A DNA stretch of 64,000 nt from Pseudogracilibacillus auburnensis (GTDB lineage Bacteria > Bacillota > Bacilli > Bacillales > Amphibacillaceae), in NCBI RefSeq assembly GCF_003201975.1, contig NZ_QJJQ01000003.1:124001-188000 (forward strand), read 5' to 3'. The notes under the pieces were generated by a model that saw nothing but the letters and a program-made list of their open reading frames with translations, made no database searches and was not told the DNA's origin. A program made the position numbers and the translations under genes. This document shows positions 45,343 through 55,023 of the stretch, in pieces (positions within the stretch are counted from its first letter, which is position 1; each line of letters begins with the position of its first letter).

Positions 45343-47463
45343 ATGGCAGAAGAACAAAAGCAAGTATTCTCCACAACAATTAATGGTAGTTCATTTACAG
45401 TTGAAGTCGGAGAATTAGCAAAGCAAGCAAATGGCGCATGTATGATCCATTATGGAGATACCGCTGTCTTAGCGACAGTAACTGCTTCAAAAGAACCGAA
45501 AGATTTACCCTTTTTCCCATTGACAGTAAATTATGAAGAACGATTATATGCAGTAGGGAAAATTCCAGGTGGTTTTATTAAACGTGAAGGGAGACCTAGT
45601 GAAAAAGCAATTCTTTCATCCCGTTTAATTGATCGTCCGATTAGACCCCTATTTCCAGACGGTTTTCGTAATGAAGTCCAAGTAATTAGTACGGTTATGA
45701 GTGTCGATCAAAACTGTTCATCTGAAATTGCTGCTATGATTGGCTCATCTATTGCATTATCGATTTCAGACATCCCGTTTCAGGGACCAATTGCCGGTGT
45801 TAATATCGGACGAGTTGATGGGGAATTTATTATTAATCCGTCCATCGAAGAACAAGAAAAAAGCGATCTTGAGTTAACCGTTGCGGGTACGAAAGATGCT
45901 ATTAATATGGTGGAAGCTGGTGCTGATGAGATCGCAGAAGATGTAATGTTAGATGCGATTATGTTTGCCCACGAGGAAATCGTGCGACTCGTTGAATTTC
46001 AAGAAGAAATTATCAAACGTGTCGGTGCAGAAAAAGCAGAAATTGAACTATTTGAGATTGATGAAGAAATAAAGCAAAAAGTAGAGGGACGAGTAAAAGA
46101 GAAGCTTATCGCTGCAATCCAAGTGAAAGAAAAGCATGCTCGAGAAGATGCCATTCAATTAGTAAAAGAAGAAGCATTAGAGGCATACGCAGAAGAAGAG
46201 GATGAAGTGATCTCCCACGTTAAAATGACGTTAGATCACCTCTTAAAAGAAGAAGTACGTAGACTAATTACAGAAGAAAAAGTACGTCCTGACGGAAGGA
46301 AAATTGATGAAATTAGGCCACTTTCATCACGTATAAATGTTTTACCTCGGACACATGGTTCAGGATTGTTCACACGTGGGCAAACTCAAGTATTGAGTGT
46401 ATGTACACTAGGTGCACTTGGGGATGTGCAAATTCTTGACGGATTAGACTTAGAAGAGTCGAAACGATTTATGCACCATTATAATTTCCCGCAATTTAGT
46501 GTCGGTGAAACAGGACCGATTAGAGGACCTGGCCGTCGTGAAATTGGCCATGGCGCTTTAGGGGAACGTGCTCTTGAAAAAGTGGTACCATCTGATGAGG
46601 AATTTCCTTATACTATCCGTCTCGTTTCTGAAGTATTAGAATCAAATGGTTCTTCTTCACAAGCAAGTATTTGTGCAAGTACATTAGCGATGATGGACGC
46701 TGGAGTACCAATTAAATCACCGGTGGCCGGTATTGCGATGGGACTTGTCAAAACAGGAAATCAATATTCGATTCTTTCCGATATTCAAGGGTTAGAAGAT
46801 GCATTAGGGGATATGGACTTTAAAGTTGCAGGAACGGAAAAAGGCATTACCGCATTACAAATGGACATTAAAATTGATGGATTATCGAAGAGTATTTTGG
46901 AAGAATCTTTACAGCAAGCTAAAGTTGGAAGAATGAAGATTTTAGAATCAATGCTTGCTACGATCAATGAACCGAACAAAGAACTGTCTGAATATGCACC
47001 AAAAATTATTACAATGAAGATAAATCCAGATAAAATTCGTGATGTCATTGGACCAAGCGGAAAACAAATTAATCAAATTATTGAAGAAACTGGCGTTAAA
47101 ATTGATATCGAACAAGATGGTACAGTATTCATTTCTTCCACTGAACCTGAAATGAACGAAGCAGCGAAGAAAATTATTGAAGATCTCGTTCGTGAAGTTG
47201 AAGTCGGGCAAATCTATTTAGGAACTGTGAAAAGAATTGAAAAATTTGGAGCCTTTGTCGAATTATTTAAAGGGAAAGATGGCTTAGTTCACATTTCTCA
47301 ACTACAAGAAAAGAGAACAAATAAAGTCGAGGATGTCGTTTCAATCGGTGATAAAATAATGGTAAAAGTGAAAGAAATTGACCAACAAGGAAGAGTTAAT
47401 TTATCCCGAAAAGATGTCCTAAAAGAAGAAAGAGATGGAAAAGAAAAATTGAAATCGAAATAG
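45343..47463 (+). CDS. pnp: Polynucleotide phosphorylase
   Basis: PNPase is a phosphorolytic 3'-5' exoribonuclease central to mRNA decay in Bacilli. It has two RNase PH-like domains (the second, from about residue 315, with [14 protein letters not shown]), a KH domain ([19 protein letters not shown]) and an S1 domain ([20 protein letters not shown]). The 706-residue length is normal. The ribosome binding site (AAAGGAG) is rather far, about 11 bases, from ATG 45343. Confidence 0.98.
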   Translation: MAEEQKQVFSTTINGSSFTVEVGELAKQANGACMIHYGDTAVLATVTASKEPKDLPFFPLTVNYEERLYAVGKIPGGFIKREGRPSEKAILSSRLIDRPIRPLFPDGFRNEVQVISTVMSVDQNCSSEIAAMIGSSIALSISDIPFQGPIAGVNIGRVDGEFIINPSIEEQEKSDLELTVAGTKDAINMVEAGADEIAEDVMLDAIMFAHEEIVRLVEFQEEIIKRVGAEKAEIELFEIDEEIKQKVEGRVKEKLIAAIQVKEKHAREDAIQLVKEEALEAYAEEEDEVISHVKMTLDHLLKEEVRRLITEEKVRPDGRKIDEIRPLSSRINVLPRTHGSGLFTRGQTQVLSVCTLGALGDVQILDGLDLEESKRFMHHYNFPQFSVGETGPIRGPGRREIGHGALGERALEKVVPSDEEFPYTIRLVSEVLESNGSSSQASICASTLAMMDAGVPIKSPVAGIAMGLVKTGNQYSILSDIQGLEDALGDMDFKVAGTEKGITALQMDIKIDGLSKSILEESLQQAKVGRMKILESMLATINEPNKELSEYAPKIITMKINPDKIRDVIGPSGKQINQIIEETGVKIDIEQDGTVFISSTEPEMNEAAKKIIEDLVREVEVGQIYLGTVKRIEKFGAFVELFKGKDGLVHISQLQEKRTNKVEDVVSIGDKIMVKVKEIDQQGRVNLSRKDVLKEERDGKEKLKSK

Positions 47464-47474
47464 AATGATTAAAT

Positions 47475-47501
47475 AGAAGCTGGAAATCCAGTTTCTTTTT
47501 T
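47475..47501 (+). terminator. Terminator after pnp
   Basis: AGAAGCTGGA pairs with TCCAGTTTCT (one G-U) around a short loop, followed by TTTTTT. Confidence 0.85.
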
Positions 47502-47550
47502 AATTTTATAGGAATTTAAGTTGAATCTGCTGAACAAAATGCGTTCCTCT

Positions 47551-47765
47551 GTTGCTTTTCCCGCTGGAGTCAGTCACTTTCGCTCCGGCCAACTAGAGTC
47601 ATTCATTGCAATAGGATTCTAGTTTCCACTTTTGTGCAAAGGTTTTTTGGTCAAACAATCAAGCCCTTTGCACTTCTATCACGCTAAGCATTGCTCCAAT
47701 TTATTTTGGTAATCCCCTTAATCGCCATGTTCTAGTGACTTTATGCATAAGGTTATCATTACCTT
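47551..47765 (-). repeat. Intergenic repeat copy E (pnp-ylxY gap)
   Basis: Read on the minus strand, this block matches 32470-32690: the sequence GGAGCGAAAGTGACTGACT is identical in both copies, and the flanks align up to the CTTATGCATAAA end. At the other end it contains GACTCCAGCGGGAAAAGCAA, the start of the module at 24432 and 32860. This shows the modules belong to one larger element. No gene is seen within it. Confidence 0.65.
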
Positions 47766-47981
47766 TGCTATCGTTTAGCTTCCCCTAAATTACCTTGCAC
47801 ATTATATCAACAAAAACGAGTACAAACTATTGATTTAGGTGGAATTTCTATTTATTCAGTAGACCCTACTTATGAATACGACCGCTTGCGCTTTTGGTTC
47901 TTTTTTTACCTTATGATCGTTGTTTTCGTTGTACGAGTCATATTTCAATTTACCTCTTTCATATTATATGGTAAGGGGTGA
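47751..47981 (+). pseudogene. Possible 5'-truncated small membrane protein reading frame
   Basis: One + frame is open for 76 codons up to TGA 47979-47981, without a usable start codon. Its last 45 codons look coding: DLGGISIYSVDPTYEYDRL is followed by a hydrophobic, membrane-helix-like stretch (FWFFFYLMIVVFVVRVIF). It ends in the ylxY ribosome binding site, eight bases before the ylxY ATG. The open part begins just where repeat copy E ends, so the repeat may have removed the 5' end. It could also be chance reading of AT-rich DNA. Confidence 0.3.
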
Positions 47982-47988
47982 ATCGTAA

Positions 47989-48933
47989 ATGAATACAAAC
48001 GAAAGAAAAATGTATACATGCCTTATTATTCTTACTATCATCACGATCATTACAGCTAATAATAATCCATTTTTTCAAGCAGAAGGCAAACCTACTATTA
48101 CAACGACTAAAGAGAGTGATAAATTATTAACGGAAATTAAAACAAATGCAAAAGAATATGAAGAAGAGCCAGAGGATGCATATGTCGATCGCGTTTGGAA
48201 GAAGACTCCCGGAAGAAATGGGCGAAAAGTAAATATAGAAAAATCATATAAAAAGATGAAAAAGTCAGGTCAATTTAATGATTCTTTACTCGTTTTTGAT
48301 GAAGTACCCCCATCGGTTTCATTACATGAATTGCCATCTTCTCCTATTTACCGAGGACATCCAGAAAAAGAAATGGTCGCCTTGTTAATTAATGTTTCGT
48401 GGGGAACGGAACATATACCAACTATTTTAACGATTTTAAACAAGAAAAATGTGAAAGCCACATTTTTTATTGAAGGGAAATGGGCAAAAGAAAATAAAAA
48501 CATCGTTAAAATGATTGTTGAACAAGATCATTTAATCGGAAACCATGCATATAATCATCCAGATATGGCTCATATATCAGTAGCAGAAATGAGAAATCAA
48601 ATTGAAAATACAAATGAAATAATTGAGGCGATTACTGGGTACCGACCTAAGTGGTTCGCCCCACCCAGTGGGAGTTTTAATGATCAAGTAGTCCAGACTG
48701 CCCATGAATTAGAAATGGAAACAATACTTTGGACAGTTGATACAATTGATTGGAAGAATCCTTCTGTTTCTGTTATGATTAACCGAGTTATCAAAAATAT
48801 TCATCCAGGAGCAACGATTTTGATGCATCCAACAGAACCAGTTGCCCAAGGATTGGAAACTTTAATAGATGAAATAAAACAAAAAGAGTATGAAATAGGA
48901 ACAATTGAGCATTTACTTAGTGAAGAGAGATAA
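47989..48933 (+). CDS. ylxY: YlxY, polysaccharide deacetylase-like protein
   Basis: The 314-residue protein has an N-terminal signal/membrane segment (about residues 9-27), a variable linker and a NodB-like domain (about residues 125-300). The usual first motif TFDDG is replaced by NVSWG, so the catalytic Asp and one metal ligand are missing. The second motif keeps HAYNH and the third reads RPKWFAPPSGSF. The loss is shared with B. subtilis YlxY as I recall it, so the family may not be an active deacetylase. It sits before mlpA as in B. subtilis. Confidence 0.9.
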   Translation: MNTNERKMYTCLIILTIITIITANNNPFFQAEGKPTITTTKESDKLLTEIKTNAKEYEEEPEDAYVDRVWKKTPGRNGRKVNIEKSYKKMKKSGQFNDSLLVFDEVPPSVSLHELPSSPIYRGHPEKEMVALLINVSWGTEHIPTILTILNKKNVKATFFIEGKWAKENKNIVKMIVEQDHLIGNHAYNHPDMAHISVAEMRNQIENTNEIIEAITGYRPKWFAPPSGSFNDQVVQTAHELEMETILWTVDTIDWKNPSVSVMINRVIKNIHPGATILMHPTEPVAQGLETLIDEIKQKEYEIGTIEHLLSEER

Positions 48934-48961
48934 AAAATACAATATTTCAGGGGGAACCATC

Positions 48962-50173
48962 ATGATCGAAACATATACATGTAAAAATGGACTACGAATC
49001 GTATTAGAACCTGTTCCAACAGTCCGCTCTGTAACGATAGGGATTTGGGTATTAACTGGATCAAGAAATGAAACAGACGAAAATAATGGCATCTCGCATT
49101 TTTTAGAACATATGTTTTTTAAAGGGACAAATAAACGCACGGCACAACAAATAGCAGAGAGCTTCGATTCAATTGGTGGGCAAGTGAATGCTTTTACATC
49201 AAAAGAATATACATGTTATTATGCAAGAGTTTTAGATACGTATAAAGAACATGCTTTAGAAGTGTTAACTGATATGTTTTTTCATTCAACTTTTCCAGAC
49301 GATGAAATAGAACGAGAAAAGAATGTCGTCATGGAAGAGATTAAAATGTATGAGGATACGCCGGATGATCATGTACACGATTTATTAGCGAAAGCATCAT
49401 TTGGGCATCATTCATTAGGAAGGTCTATTTTAGGAACGGAAAACCAGTTAAAATCCTTTACGAAAAAGTCTTTAGTTGATTATATGGATACATTTTATAC
49501 GCCTAATAATATCGTTGTATCGATAGCAGGAAATGTAGATGCTTCTTTTATTCAAGAAACAGAACAATATTTTGACCGTTTTAATCGAAAAAATAGTATC
49601 ATTCAGCGGGAAAAACCTACTTTTGTTCATGACTCTATCGTTAAAAATAAGGAAACAGAACAAGCTCATCTTTGTTTAGGTTTTAATGGATTAGCAGTTC
49701 AAGACCCCCTTATTCCGAGTATGATGATTATCAACAGTGTTTTAGGTGGAGGAATGAGTTCACGCCTATTTCAAGAAATCCGTGAAAAGCGTGGTTTAGC
49801 GTATTCGGTATATTCCTATCATTCTACTTATTTGGACAGTGGTTTACTTGCTATTTATGCCGGGACTAATAGGGAACAATTACACACACTGAAAACTACG
49901 ATTGATGAAACGATTGAAGATTTAGTAACAAATGGACTATCGGATAAAGAGTTCTCAAATAGTAAAGAACAATTAAAAGGAAATATAATGCTTAGTTTGG
50001 AAAGTACAAATAGTAGAATGAGCAGAAATGGTAGGAATGAATTATTATTAAGACGGCACCGTACATTAGACGATATTATTCAAGAAATAGATGCTGTTGA
50101 TCGACAAATGATCAACCATGTGATTGCACAAACATTTAATGGAGAAAAATCTGAAGCAGTTATTACGCCATAA
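48962..50173 (+). CDS. mlpA: MlpA (YmxG), M16 family zinc peptidase
   Basis: This M16 (insulinase/mitochondrial processing peptidase) protein has the inverted zinc motif HFLEH at residues 46-50 and the downstream Glu in VVMEEIKMYED. A conserved GGGMSSRLFQEIREKRGLAYS lies in the C-terminal half. In B. subtilis MlpA affects protease regulation. ATG 48962 follows GGGGGA by five bases; the longer frame overlaps ylxY. Length (403 residues) is normal. Confidence 0.95.
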   Translation: MIETYTCKNGLRIVLEPVPTVRSVTIGIWVLTGSRNETDENNGISHFLEHMFFKGTNKRTAQQIAESFDSIGGQVNAFTSKEYTCYYARVLDTYKEHALEVLTDMFFHSTFPDDEIEREKNVVMEEIKMYEDTPDDHVHDLLAKASFGHHSLGRSILGTENQLKSFTKKSLVDYMDTFYTPNNIVVSIAGNVDASFIQETEQYFDRFNRKNSIIQREKPTFVHDSIVKNKETEQAHLCLGFNGLAVQDPLIPSMMIINSVLGGGMSSRLFQEIREKRGLAYSVYSYHSTYLDSGLLAIYAGTNREQLHTLKTTIDETIEDLVTNGLSDKEFSNSKEQLKGNIMLSLESTNSRMSRNGRNELLLRRHRTLDDIIQEIDAVDRQMINHVIAQTFNGEKSEAVITP

Positions 50174-50224
50174 AGTAGTACAGTTTTAATCCCCGAATGA
50201 TATTTCAATATTGGAGGGAAAGAC

Positions 50225-50461
50225 ATGCGTTTTAAAGATATTAGTGGGAAAGAAATCATTAATATTCATACTGGTTCAAGATTAGGCGTTCTAGGGCAAA
50301 CAGATTTACAAATTAATCCCGAAACAGGAAAAATTGAATCATTCATTATCCCTACCTATAGGTGGTTCGGATTTAAAAAAGAAGAATCCGAAGCAACTAT
50401 TTCGTGGGATATGATTAAGAAAATTGGTAATGACATCATTTTAGTTGAAGTAGAAGAATAA
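50225..50461 (+). CDS. ymxH: YmxH (YlmC family), PRC-barrel protein
   Basis: This 78-residue protein of the YlmC/YmxH family has the PRC-barrel pattern MRFKDISGKEIINIHTGSRL and IESFIIPTYRWFGF. Members are often annotated as sporulation-linked, but no activity is known. In B. subtilis the next genes are spoVFA and spoVFB; here spoVFA (dpaA) is absent and a 613 bp gap follows. Confidence 0.9.
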   Translation: MRFKDISGKEIINIHTGSRLGVLGQTDLQINPETGKIESFIIPTYRWFGFKKEESEATISWDMIKKIGNDIILVEVEE

Positions 50462-50516
50462 TGGTTCGAAAAATGGAGGCTAGGACAAAAGTGTTTTTGA
50501 AATCCGAACAATGGAA

Positions 50517-50640
50517 GCTGCATTTAATCTGTTGCGGAAATATACTTCATTCATCCTGAGGCGGCTGGTCATCCTCGGATGCACAGGACGTGCTAGTGTC
50601 GGTGTAGGTCACATGGACATGACCGTTTCTAGCCGACCAT
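50517..50640 (-). repeat. Intergenic repeat copy F (ymxH-dpaB gap)
   Basis: On the minus strand the order TGGTCGGCTAGAAACGGTCATG, then ACTAGCACGTCCTGTGC, GCCTCAGGATGAATGAAGTA and AGATTAAATGCAGC matches copy A (6163-6389) in the same order, and ACTAGCACGTC recurs at about 32693-32703. The bases 50474-50500 (GAGGCTAGGACAAAAGTG) resemble repeat ends I recall from other Firmicutes, but I cannot verify that here. Confidence 0.55.
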
Positions 50641-50914
50641 AAGTCTATGATGTGTGTTTCCTCCGCTAAGGTAATCCATTTGATGTTTTCAATAGGTCTC
50701 AGCCTCATTATTATTTCCACTAAAGTGAATTGCAATATTCCAATAGCATATTCGCGGTTTTAAATGGTGGAAGCTTTTCTTTAATACCCCTAAAGTTAGC
50801 GTATAGTAAAAATTTGAATTGCTCTCCTTCATGTTTCATTTCATCATCTATTGTTCTCCAAGTCAGATGGATTGTTTCATTCACTTCATCTTGACTGTTC
50901 ATTTCCCATAACAT
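50547..50914 (-). pseudogene. Broken minus-strand reading frame
   Basis: Two minus-strand frames, 50914-50720 and 50735-50547, overlap in different frames and would join by one frameshift near 50725 into about 120 residues. The first begins after NSQDEVNETIHLTWRTIDDE and is hydrophilic; the second ends inside repeat copy F. It is the only protein-like signal on the minus strand in the window. I do not recognise a family. The last 60 bases (50975-51040) hold a separate + strand stretch ending YIRGTVPYTPTYIIKE and a stop, without a start codon; it may be another relic. Confidence 0.3.
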
Positions 50915-51074
50915 CTACTTTTCATCCACTTACTAGTACTTTATCCATGACCCATTTTAACTATCCCTTTTAGGTATAAGCCAAATCAATACATTCGCGG
51001 AACAGTTCCATATACACCTACATACATTATTAAAGAATAAAAGGAGTTTTGAAAAATAGGAAGGATTGAATTAC

Positions 51075-51665
51075 ATGTCTTTACAAGGAAAAAGGATCGG
51101 TGTCGGTTTAACTGGATCGCATTGTACTTATGACTTAGTTTATCCGCAATTACAGCAATTGATGGAAGAAGAAGCCGAAGTAATACCGATCGTTTCATAT
51201 ACAGTGAGAAATGTAGATTCCAAGTTTGGGAAGGCGGAAGAGCATATTGAAACAATTGAATCGATTACAAATCGACGGGTGATTTCTACAATGCAAGAAG
51301 CAGAACCACTTGGACCAAAGGCCCCTTTAGATTGTATGGTGATTGCCCCTCTAACAGGTAATTCGTTGAGTAAGTTTGCCAATGCCCTAACCGATTCACC
51401 GGTTTTAATGTCAGCCAAAGCTACGTTACGTAATCGCAAACCTGTCGTGTTAGGAGTATCAACTAACGATGCGCTTGGTTTAAATGGTGTAAATTTAATG
51501 CGGCTAATGAGCAGTAAACTTATTTACTTTATCCCATTTGGTCAAGACAATCCTTATCAAAAGCCGACATCCCTTGTTGCAAATATGGATTTACTAGTCC
51601 CGACAGTTTATGAGGCGCTGCTGGGGAAACAAATTCAACCCGTTATTATTCCTTATTCGAATTAA
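51075..51665 (+). CDS. dpaB: DpaB (SpoVFB), dipicolinate synthase subunit B
   Basis: DpaB is the flavoprotein-like subunit of dipicolinate synthase, which makes the spore core chelator from dihydrodipicolinate in the mother cell. The 196-residue sequence shows RIGVGLTGSHCTYDLVYPQL, PLDCMVIAPLTGNSLSKFAN and VLGVSTNDALGLNGVN. Its obligate partner DpaA, normally encoded immediately upstream, is missing here. ATG 51075 is nine bases behind AGGAAGGA. asd, dapG and dapA follow as in B. subtilis. Confidence 0.94.
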   Translation: MSLQGKRIGVGLTGSHCTYDLVYPQLQQLMEEEAEVIPIVSYTVRNVDSKFGKAEEHIETIESITNRRVISTMQEAEPLGPKAPLDCMVIAPLTGNSLSKFANALTDSPVLMSAKATLRNRKPVVLGVSTNDALGLNGVNLMRLMSSKLIYFIPFGQDNPYQKPTSLVANMDLLVPTVYEALLGKQIQPVIIPYSN

Positions 51666-51669
51666 AGTA

Positions 51670-51719
51670 TGTTAAAATGGGTAATAAAGATTTGAACATA
51701 CGAGTTTTTTCGAATGTTC
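51670..51719 (+). promoter_or_regulatory. Candidate asd promoter and leader hairpin
   Basis: TGTTAAAAT (51670-51678) is an extended -10 element without a clear -35. It is followed by GAACATACGA/TCGAATGTTC (51694-51719), a 10-bp inverted repeat with one mismatch around GTTTTTT, and then the asd ribosome binding site. Whether this is a leader hairpin or an operator is not clear. Confidence 0.35.
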
Positions 51720-51744
51720 GCATGATGCGGAAGGGGAAATAGTA

Positions 51745-52791
51745 ATGTCACAAAATAAACAGTATAAAGTAGCAGTAGTTGGAGCAACAGGAGCAGTTGG
51801 GCAAAAAATTATCCAATATTTAGAAGAAGAGCCTTTTCAAATAGAAACGATCAAACCTTTGTCATCAAAAAGGTCTGCTGGAAAAACAATGAAGTTTAAA
51901 GGAGAAGAAGTTACAATAGAAGAGGCAACTCCAGACAGTTTTAACGATATTGATATCGCTTTTTTCTCAGCAGGCGGCTCTATATCAGAACGCCTTGCAC
52001 AAGAAGCGGTAAAAAGTGGTGCAATTGTTGTCGATAATACGAGCGCATTCCGGATGGATGAAAATGTTCCGCTCGTTGTACCCGAAGTGAATGAAGCCGA
52101 TGTAAAAAAACATCAAGGTATTATTGCTAACCCTAACTGTTCGACGATTCAAATGGTTGTGGCATTAAAACCAATTCAAGAAGCTTTTGGATTAAAACGT
52201 GTGATCGTTTCAACTTATCAGGCAGTTTCTGGAGCTGGATTGTCTGCACAAGATGAACTAACAGAGCAAACGAAACAATATTTAAATGGAGAAGAAATGG
52301 TGGCCAATATTTTGCCGGCAGGTTCAGATAAAAAGCATTATCCAATTGCATTTAACGCATTACCACAAATAGATGTTTTTGACGATAATGGCTATACAAA
52401 AGAAGAATTGAAAATGATCAATGAAACGAAAAAAATTATGCATGAACCTGATTTACATGTAGCTGCAACTTGTGTCAGACTTCCAGTATTTACATCTCAC
52501 TCAGAAAGTGTTTATATCGAAACAGATAAAACGGATGTGACTGTAAATGATATAAAAGAAGTTTTAAAAAGTGGAGAAGGGCTAATTTTAGAAGATGATC
52601 CTTCGACACAATCATATCCTACACCTTTAAGTGCAGCAGATAAAAAAGAAGTATTTGTAGGAAGAGTTCGACAAGATCTAGATACAACAAATGGGTTCCA
52701 TTTATGGGTTGTATCTGATAATCTAGTAAAAGGTGCAGCATGGAATACGGTTCAAATTGCACAATCACTCGTAAAAAATGGTTTAGTGTAA
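51745..52791 (+). CDS. asd: Aspartate-semialdehyde dehydrogenase
   Basis: Asd reduces aspartyl phosphate to the semialdehyde at the branch to diaminopimelate, lysine, threonine and methionine. The NADP-binding VVGATGAVGQKI is at the start, the catalytic Cys is in IANPNCSTIQM (near residue 131), and SGAGLSAQDEL and FNALPQID are conserved. Length (348 residues) is normal. AAGGGGAAA precedes the ATG. Confidence 0.97.
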   Translation: MSQNKQYKVAVVGATGAVGQKIIQYLEEEPFQIETIKPLSSKRSAGKTMKFKGEEVTIEEATPDSFNDIDIAFFSAGGSISERLAQEAVKSGAIVVDNTSAFRMDENVPLVVPEVNEADVKKHQGIIANPNCSTIQMVVALKPIQEAFGLKRVIVSTYQAVSGAGLSAQDELTEQTKQYLNGEEMVANILPAGSDKKHYPIAFNALPQIDVFDDNGYTKEELKMINETKKIMHEPDLHVAATCVRLPVFTSHSESVYIETDKTDVTVNDIKEVLKSGEGLILEDDPSTQSYPTPLSAADKKEVFVGRVRQDLDTTNGFHLWVVSDNLVKGAAWNTVQIAQSLVKNGLV

Positions 52792-52818
52792 AATGAAAAG
52801 GTGAGGTATGATAAACGT

Positions 52819-54057
52819 ATGCGATTATTAATTCAGAAATTTGGTGGAACATCTGTCCAAACGAAAGAAAACCGGAAACACGTCATTAAACAAATTAAAC
52901 GTGCATTAGAAAAAGACTATAAACTTGTCGTCGTTGTCTCTGCTCTTGGTAGAAATCCAGATCCATATGCAACAGACACATTACTTCAAATGGTTGATTA
53001 TCCGACAAAAACACAAAATTCTAAACGTGAACTTGATATGTTAATGTCTTGTGGTGAAACGATTGCTTCCGTTGTCCTGTCCAATGAATTGCAACATCAT
53101 CATATTTCCGCGACAGCATTAACTGGAGCACAAGCCGGTTTAATTACGAACGATGAATATAATGAGGCAAAAATTAAAAAAGTGAAACCTGATCGTATTA
53201 AACATGAACTGAAGAACCACGATGTCGTCGTTGTTGCAGGGTTTCAAGGACGAACTGAATCAGGCGATATAACGACGATCGGACGTGGCGGTAGTGATAC
53301 GACTGCTGCAGCATTTGGGGCATCACTCCGAGCTGAATGTATTGAAATTTTTACAGATGTAAAAGGAATTATGACGGCTGACCCGCGTGTCGTAGATTCT
53401 GCTCGTCCTATCGATGTTGTAACATATACAGAAACATGCAATCTTGCCTATCAAGGTGCAAAAGTTATCCACCCAAGAGCTGTTGAAATTGCAATGCAAG
53501 CAGAAATTCCGTTACGGATTCGTTCCACCTATTCTAATGAAATAGGTACATTAATTACATCATCCAGGGGGAAAGAAATTGGGATCGATATTCCGGATAG
53601 ATTAGTGACTAGTATTGCCCATATTGACGATATCTCGCAATTAAGCATTAAAGTAAACGAAACAGATTTACGTGCACAAGCGACCATTTTTCAAACGATG
53701 GCAGATGCTAGTATTTCCGTTGATTTTATTAATATTTCGCCAACGAGTGTTATTTATACGGTGCCATCGGAAGTAACGACACGAGCTATCGCCCTTTTGG
53801 AAGAGAAAGGTTTTTCCATAGAAGTAACTGAAAACTGTGCAAAAGTTTCTGCTGTCGGTGCCGGTATGACAGGAATTCCTGGGGTGGCTGCTAAAATTGC
53901 TAATGCATTAGTTAAAAATAATGTCCAAATATTACAATCTGCAGATAGCCATACAACTATTTGGGTACTTATTTATGAAAAGCATTTAAAGACTGCTGTA
54001 AATGCTTTACATGATGTATTTGAGCTAAATAAATTAACAGAAATTGAAAAAACGTAA
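52819..54057 (+). CDS. dapG: Aspartokinase I (DapG)
   Basis: DapG phosphorylates aspartate, the first step toward diaminopimelate. The kinase domain starts LIQKFGGTSVQ and has VVVSALGRN, SCGETIAS, GAQAGLITND and TTIGRGGSDTTAAAFGA; a C-terminal pair of ACT domains (from about residue 265) binds the effector, expected to be diaminopimelate by homology. ATG 52819 matches the family start; GTG 52801 lies in the AGGTGAGG region. No lysine riboswitch is visible upstream. Confidence 0.95.
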   Translation: MRLLIQKFGGTSVQTKENRKHVIKQIKRALEKDYKLVVVVSALGRNPDPYATDTLLQMVDYPTKTQNSKRELDMLMSCGETIASVVLSNELQHHHISATALTGAQAGLITNDEYNEAKIKKVKPDRIKHELKNHDVVVVAGFQGRTESGDITTIGRGGSDTTAAAFGASLRAECIEIFTDVKGIMTADPRVVDSARPIDVVTYTETCNLAYQGAKVIHPRAVEIAMQAEIPLRIRSTYSNEIGTLITSSRGKEIGIDIPDRLVTSIAHIDDISQLSIKVNETDLRAQATIFQTMADASISVDFINISPTSVIYTVPSEVTTRAIALLEEKGFSIEVTENCAKVSAVGAGMTGIPGVAAKIANALVKNNVQILQSADSHTTIWVLIYEKHLKTAVNALHDVFELNKLTEIEKT

Positions 54058-54121
54058 GAGACCTTAAAACGGAACGCTTATGTAAATAAAATCTTATTTA
54101 CTAAGAAAAGGGTGAAATAAG

Positions 54122-54988
54122 ATGCATTTCGGCCATGTTTTAACAGCTATGGTTACTCCGTTTGATGCTTATGATCAGATCGACCTAAACAAAATGACAA
54201 AACTTATTGAACATCTACTAAATAACGGAACGGAAGGACTTGTTATTACAGGAACAACAGGTGAATCACCTGTTCTTTCGTTAGAAGAAACGGAAATGGT
54301 ATATGATCATGTCGTAACGGTCGTAAACAATCGCGTCCCTGTTTTAGCCGGGACAGGGACGAACGATACGAAAAAAACAATCATGCTAACGAGAATAGCT
54401 GAAAATTATGGTGTAGACGGGATTATGCTCGTTGCACCTTATTATAACCGACCAAATCAGGCTGGACTATATGAACATTTTAAACAAATCGCACAAGCAA
54501 CTACTTTACCAATCATGTTATACAATATTCCCGGGCGATGTAGTGTCCATGTAAATGCCGAAACAATTATCCGGTTAAGTGAAATTGATAATATTATTGC
54601 TGTAAAAGAAGCTTGTGGAAATTTAGATCAAGTGGCAACGATTATCTCCCAAACAAGGCCTGACTTTTATGTGTATAGTGGAGATGATAGTTTAACATTA
54701 CCAATGCTAGCAATTGGTTCTATTGGTATCGTTTCCGTTGCTTCCCATATTATTGGAAATGAAATAAATGAAATGGTTACTGCATTTCTAGAAGGTAATA
54801 CAAAAAAAGCAACGGCGCTTCATCTGAAAAATTTTCCAATTATGACGGGGCTTTTTATGGCACCATCTCCTGCACCAGTAAAAGCAGCATTAAAACTAAA
54901 AGGTATTGATGTAGGGTCGGTTCGGTTACCGCTCGTTGATTTATCAGAAGCGGAATTAGTTAAATTAAAACAAATCATAAATGGATAA
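54122..54988 (+). CDS. dapA: 4-hydroxy-tetrahydrodipicolinate synthase
   Basis: DapA condenses pyruvate with aspartate semialdehyde; the product feeds both cell wall diaminopimelate and, via DpaAB, spore dipicolinate. The Schiff-base Lys is in IAVKEACGN (near residue 161) and the catalytic Tyr in MLYNIPGR (near 133). GTTGESPVLSLEE and the Arg of PGR are also present. Length (288 residues) is normal. A terminator follows; RNase J2 (rnjB), usually next, is absent. Confidence 0.97.
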   Translation: MHFGHVLTAMVTPFDAYDQIDLNKMTKLIEHLLNNGTEGLVITGTTGESPVLSLEETEMVYDHVVTVVNNRVPVLAGTGTNDTKKTIMLTRIAENYGVDGIMLVAPYYNRPNQAGLYEHFKQIAQATTLPIMLYNIPGRCSVHVNAETIIRLSEIDNIIAVKEACGNLDQVATIISQTRPDFYVYSGDDSLTLPMLAIGSIGIVSVASHIIGNEINEMVTAFLEGNTKKATALHLKNFPIMTGLFMAPSPAPVKAALKLKGIDVGSVRLPLVDLSEAELVKLKQIING

Positions 54989-55015
54989 AAACATCAGTAT
55001 GATGCTGATGTTTTT
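54987..55015 (+). terminator. Terminator after dapA
   Basis: AAAAACATCAG and CTGATGTTTTT form a perfect 11-bp stem around seven bases with a T-run in the 3' arm and beyond. It ends the asd-dapG-dapA transcript. Confidence 0.88.
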
Positions 55016-55023
55016 ATTATGCG

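Noticed and set aside
51666-52818. Lysine riboswitch or T-box controlling asd/dapG
   Set aside because: The upstream regions are too short and lack the conserved cores of either class; only a small inverted repeat is seen.
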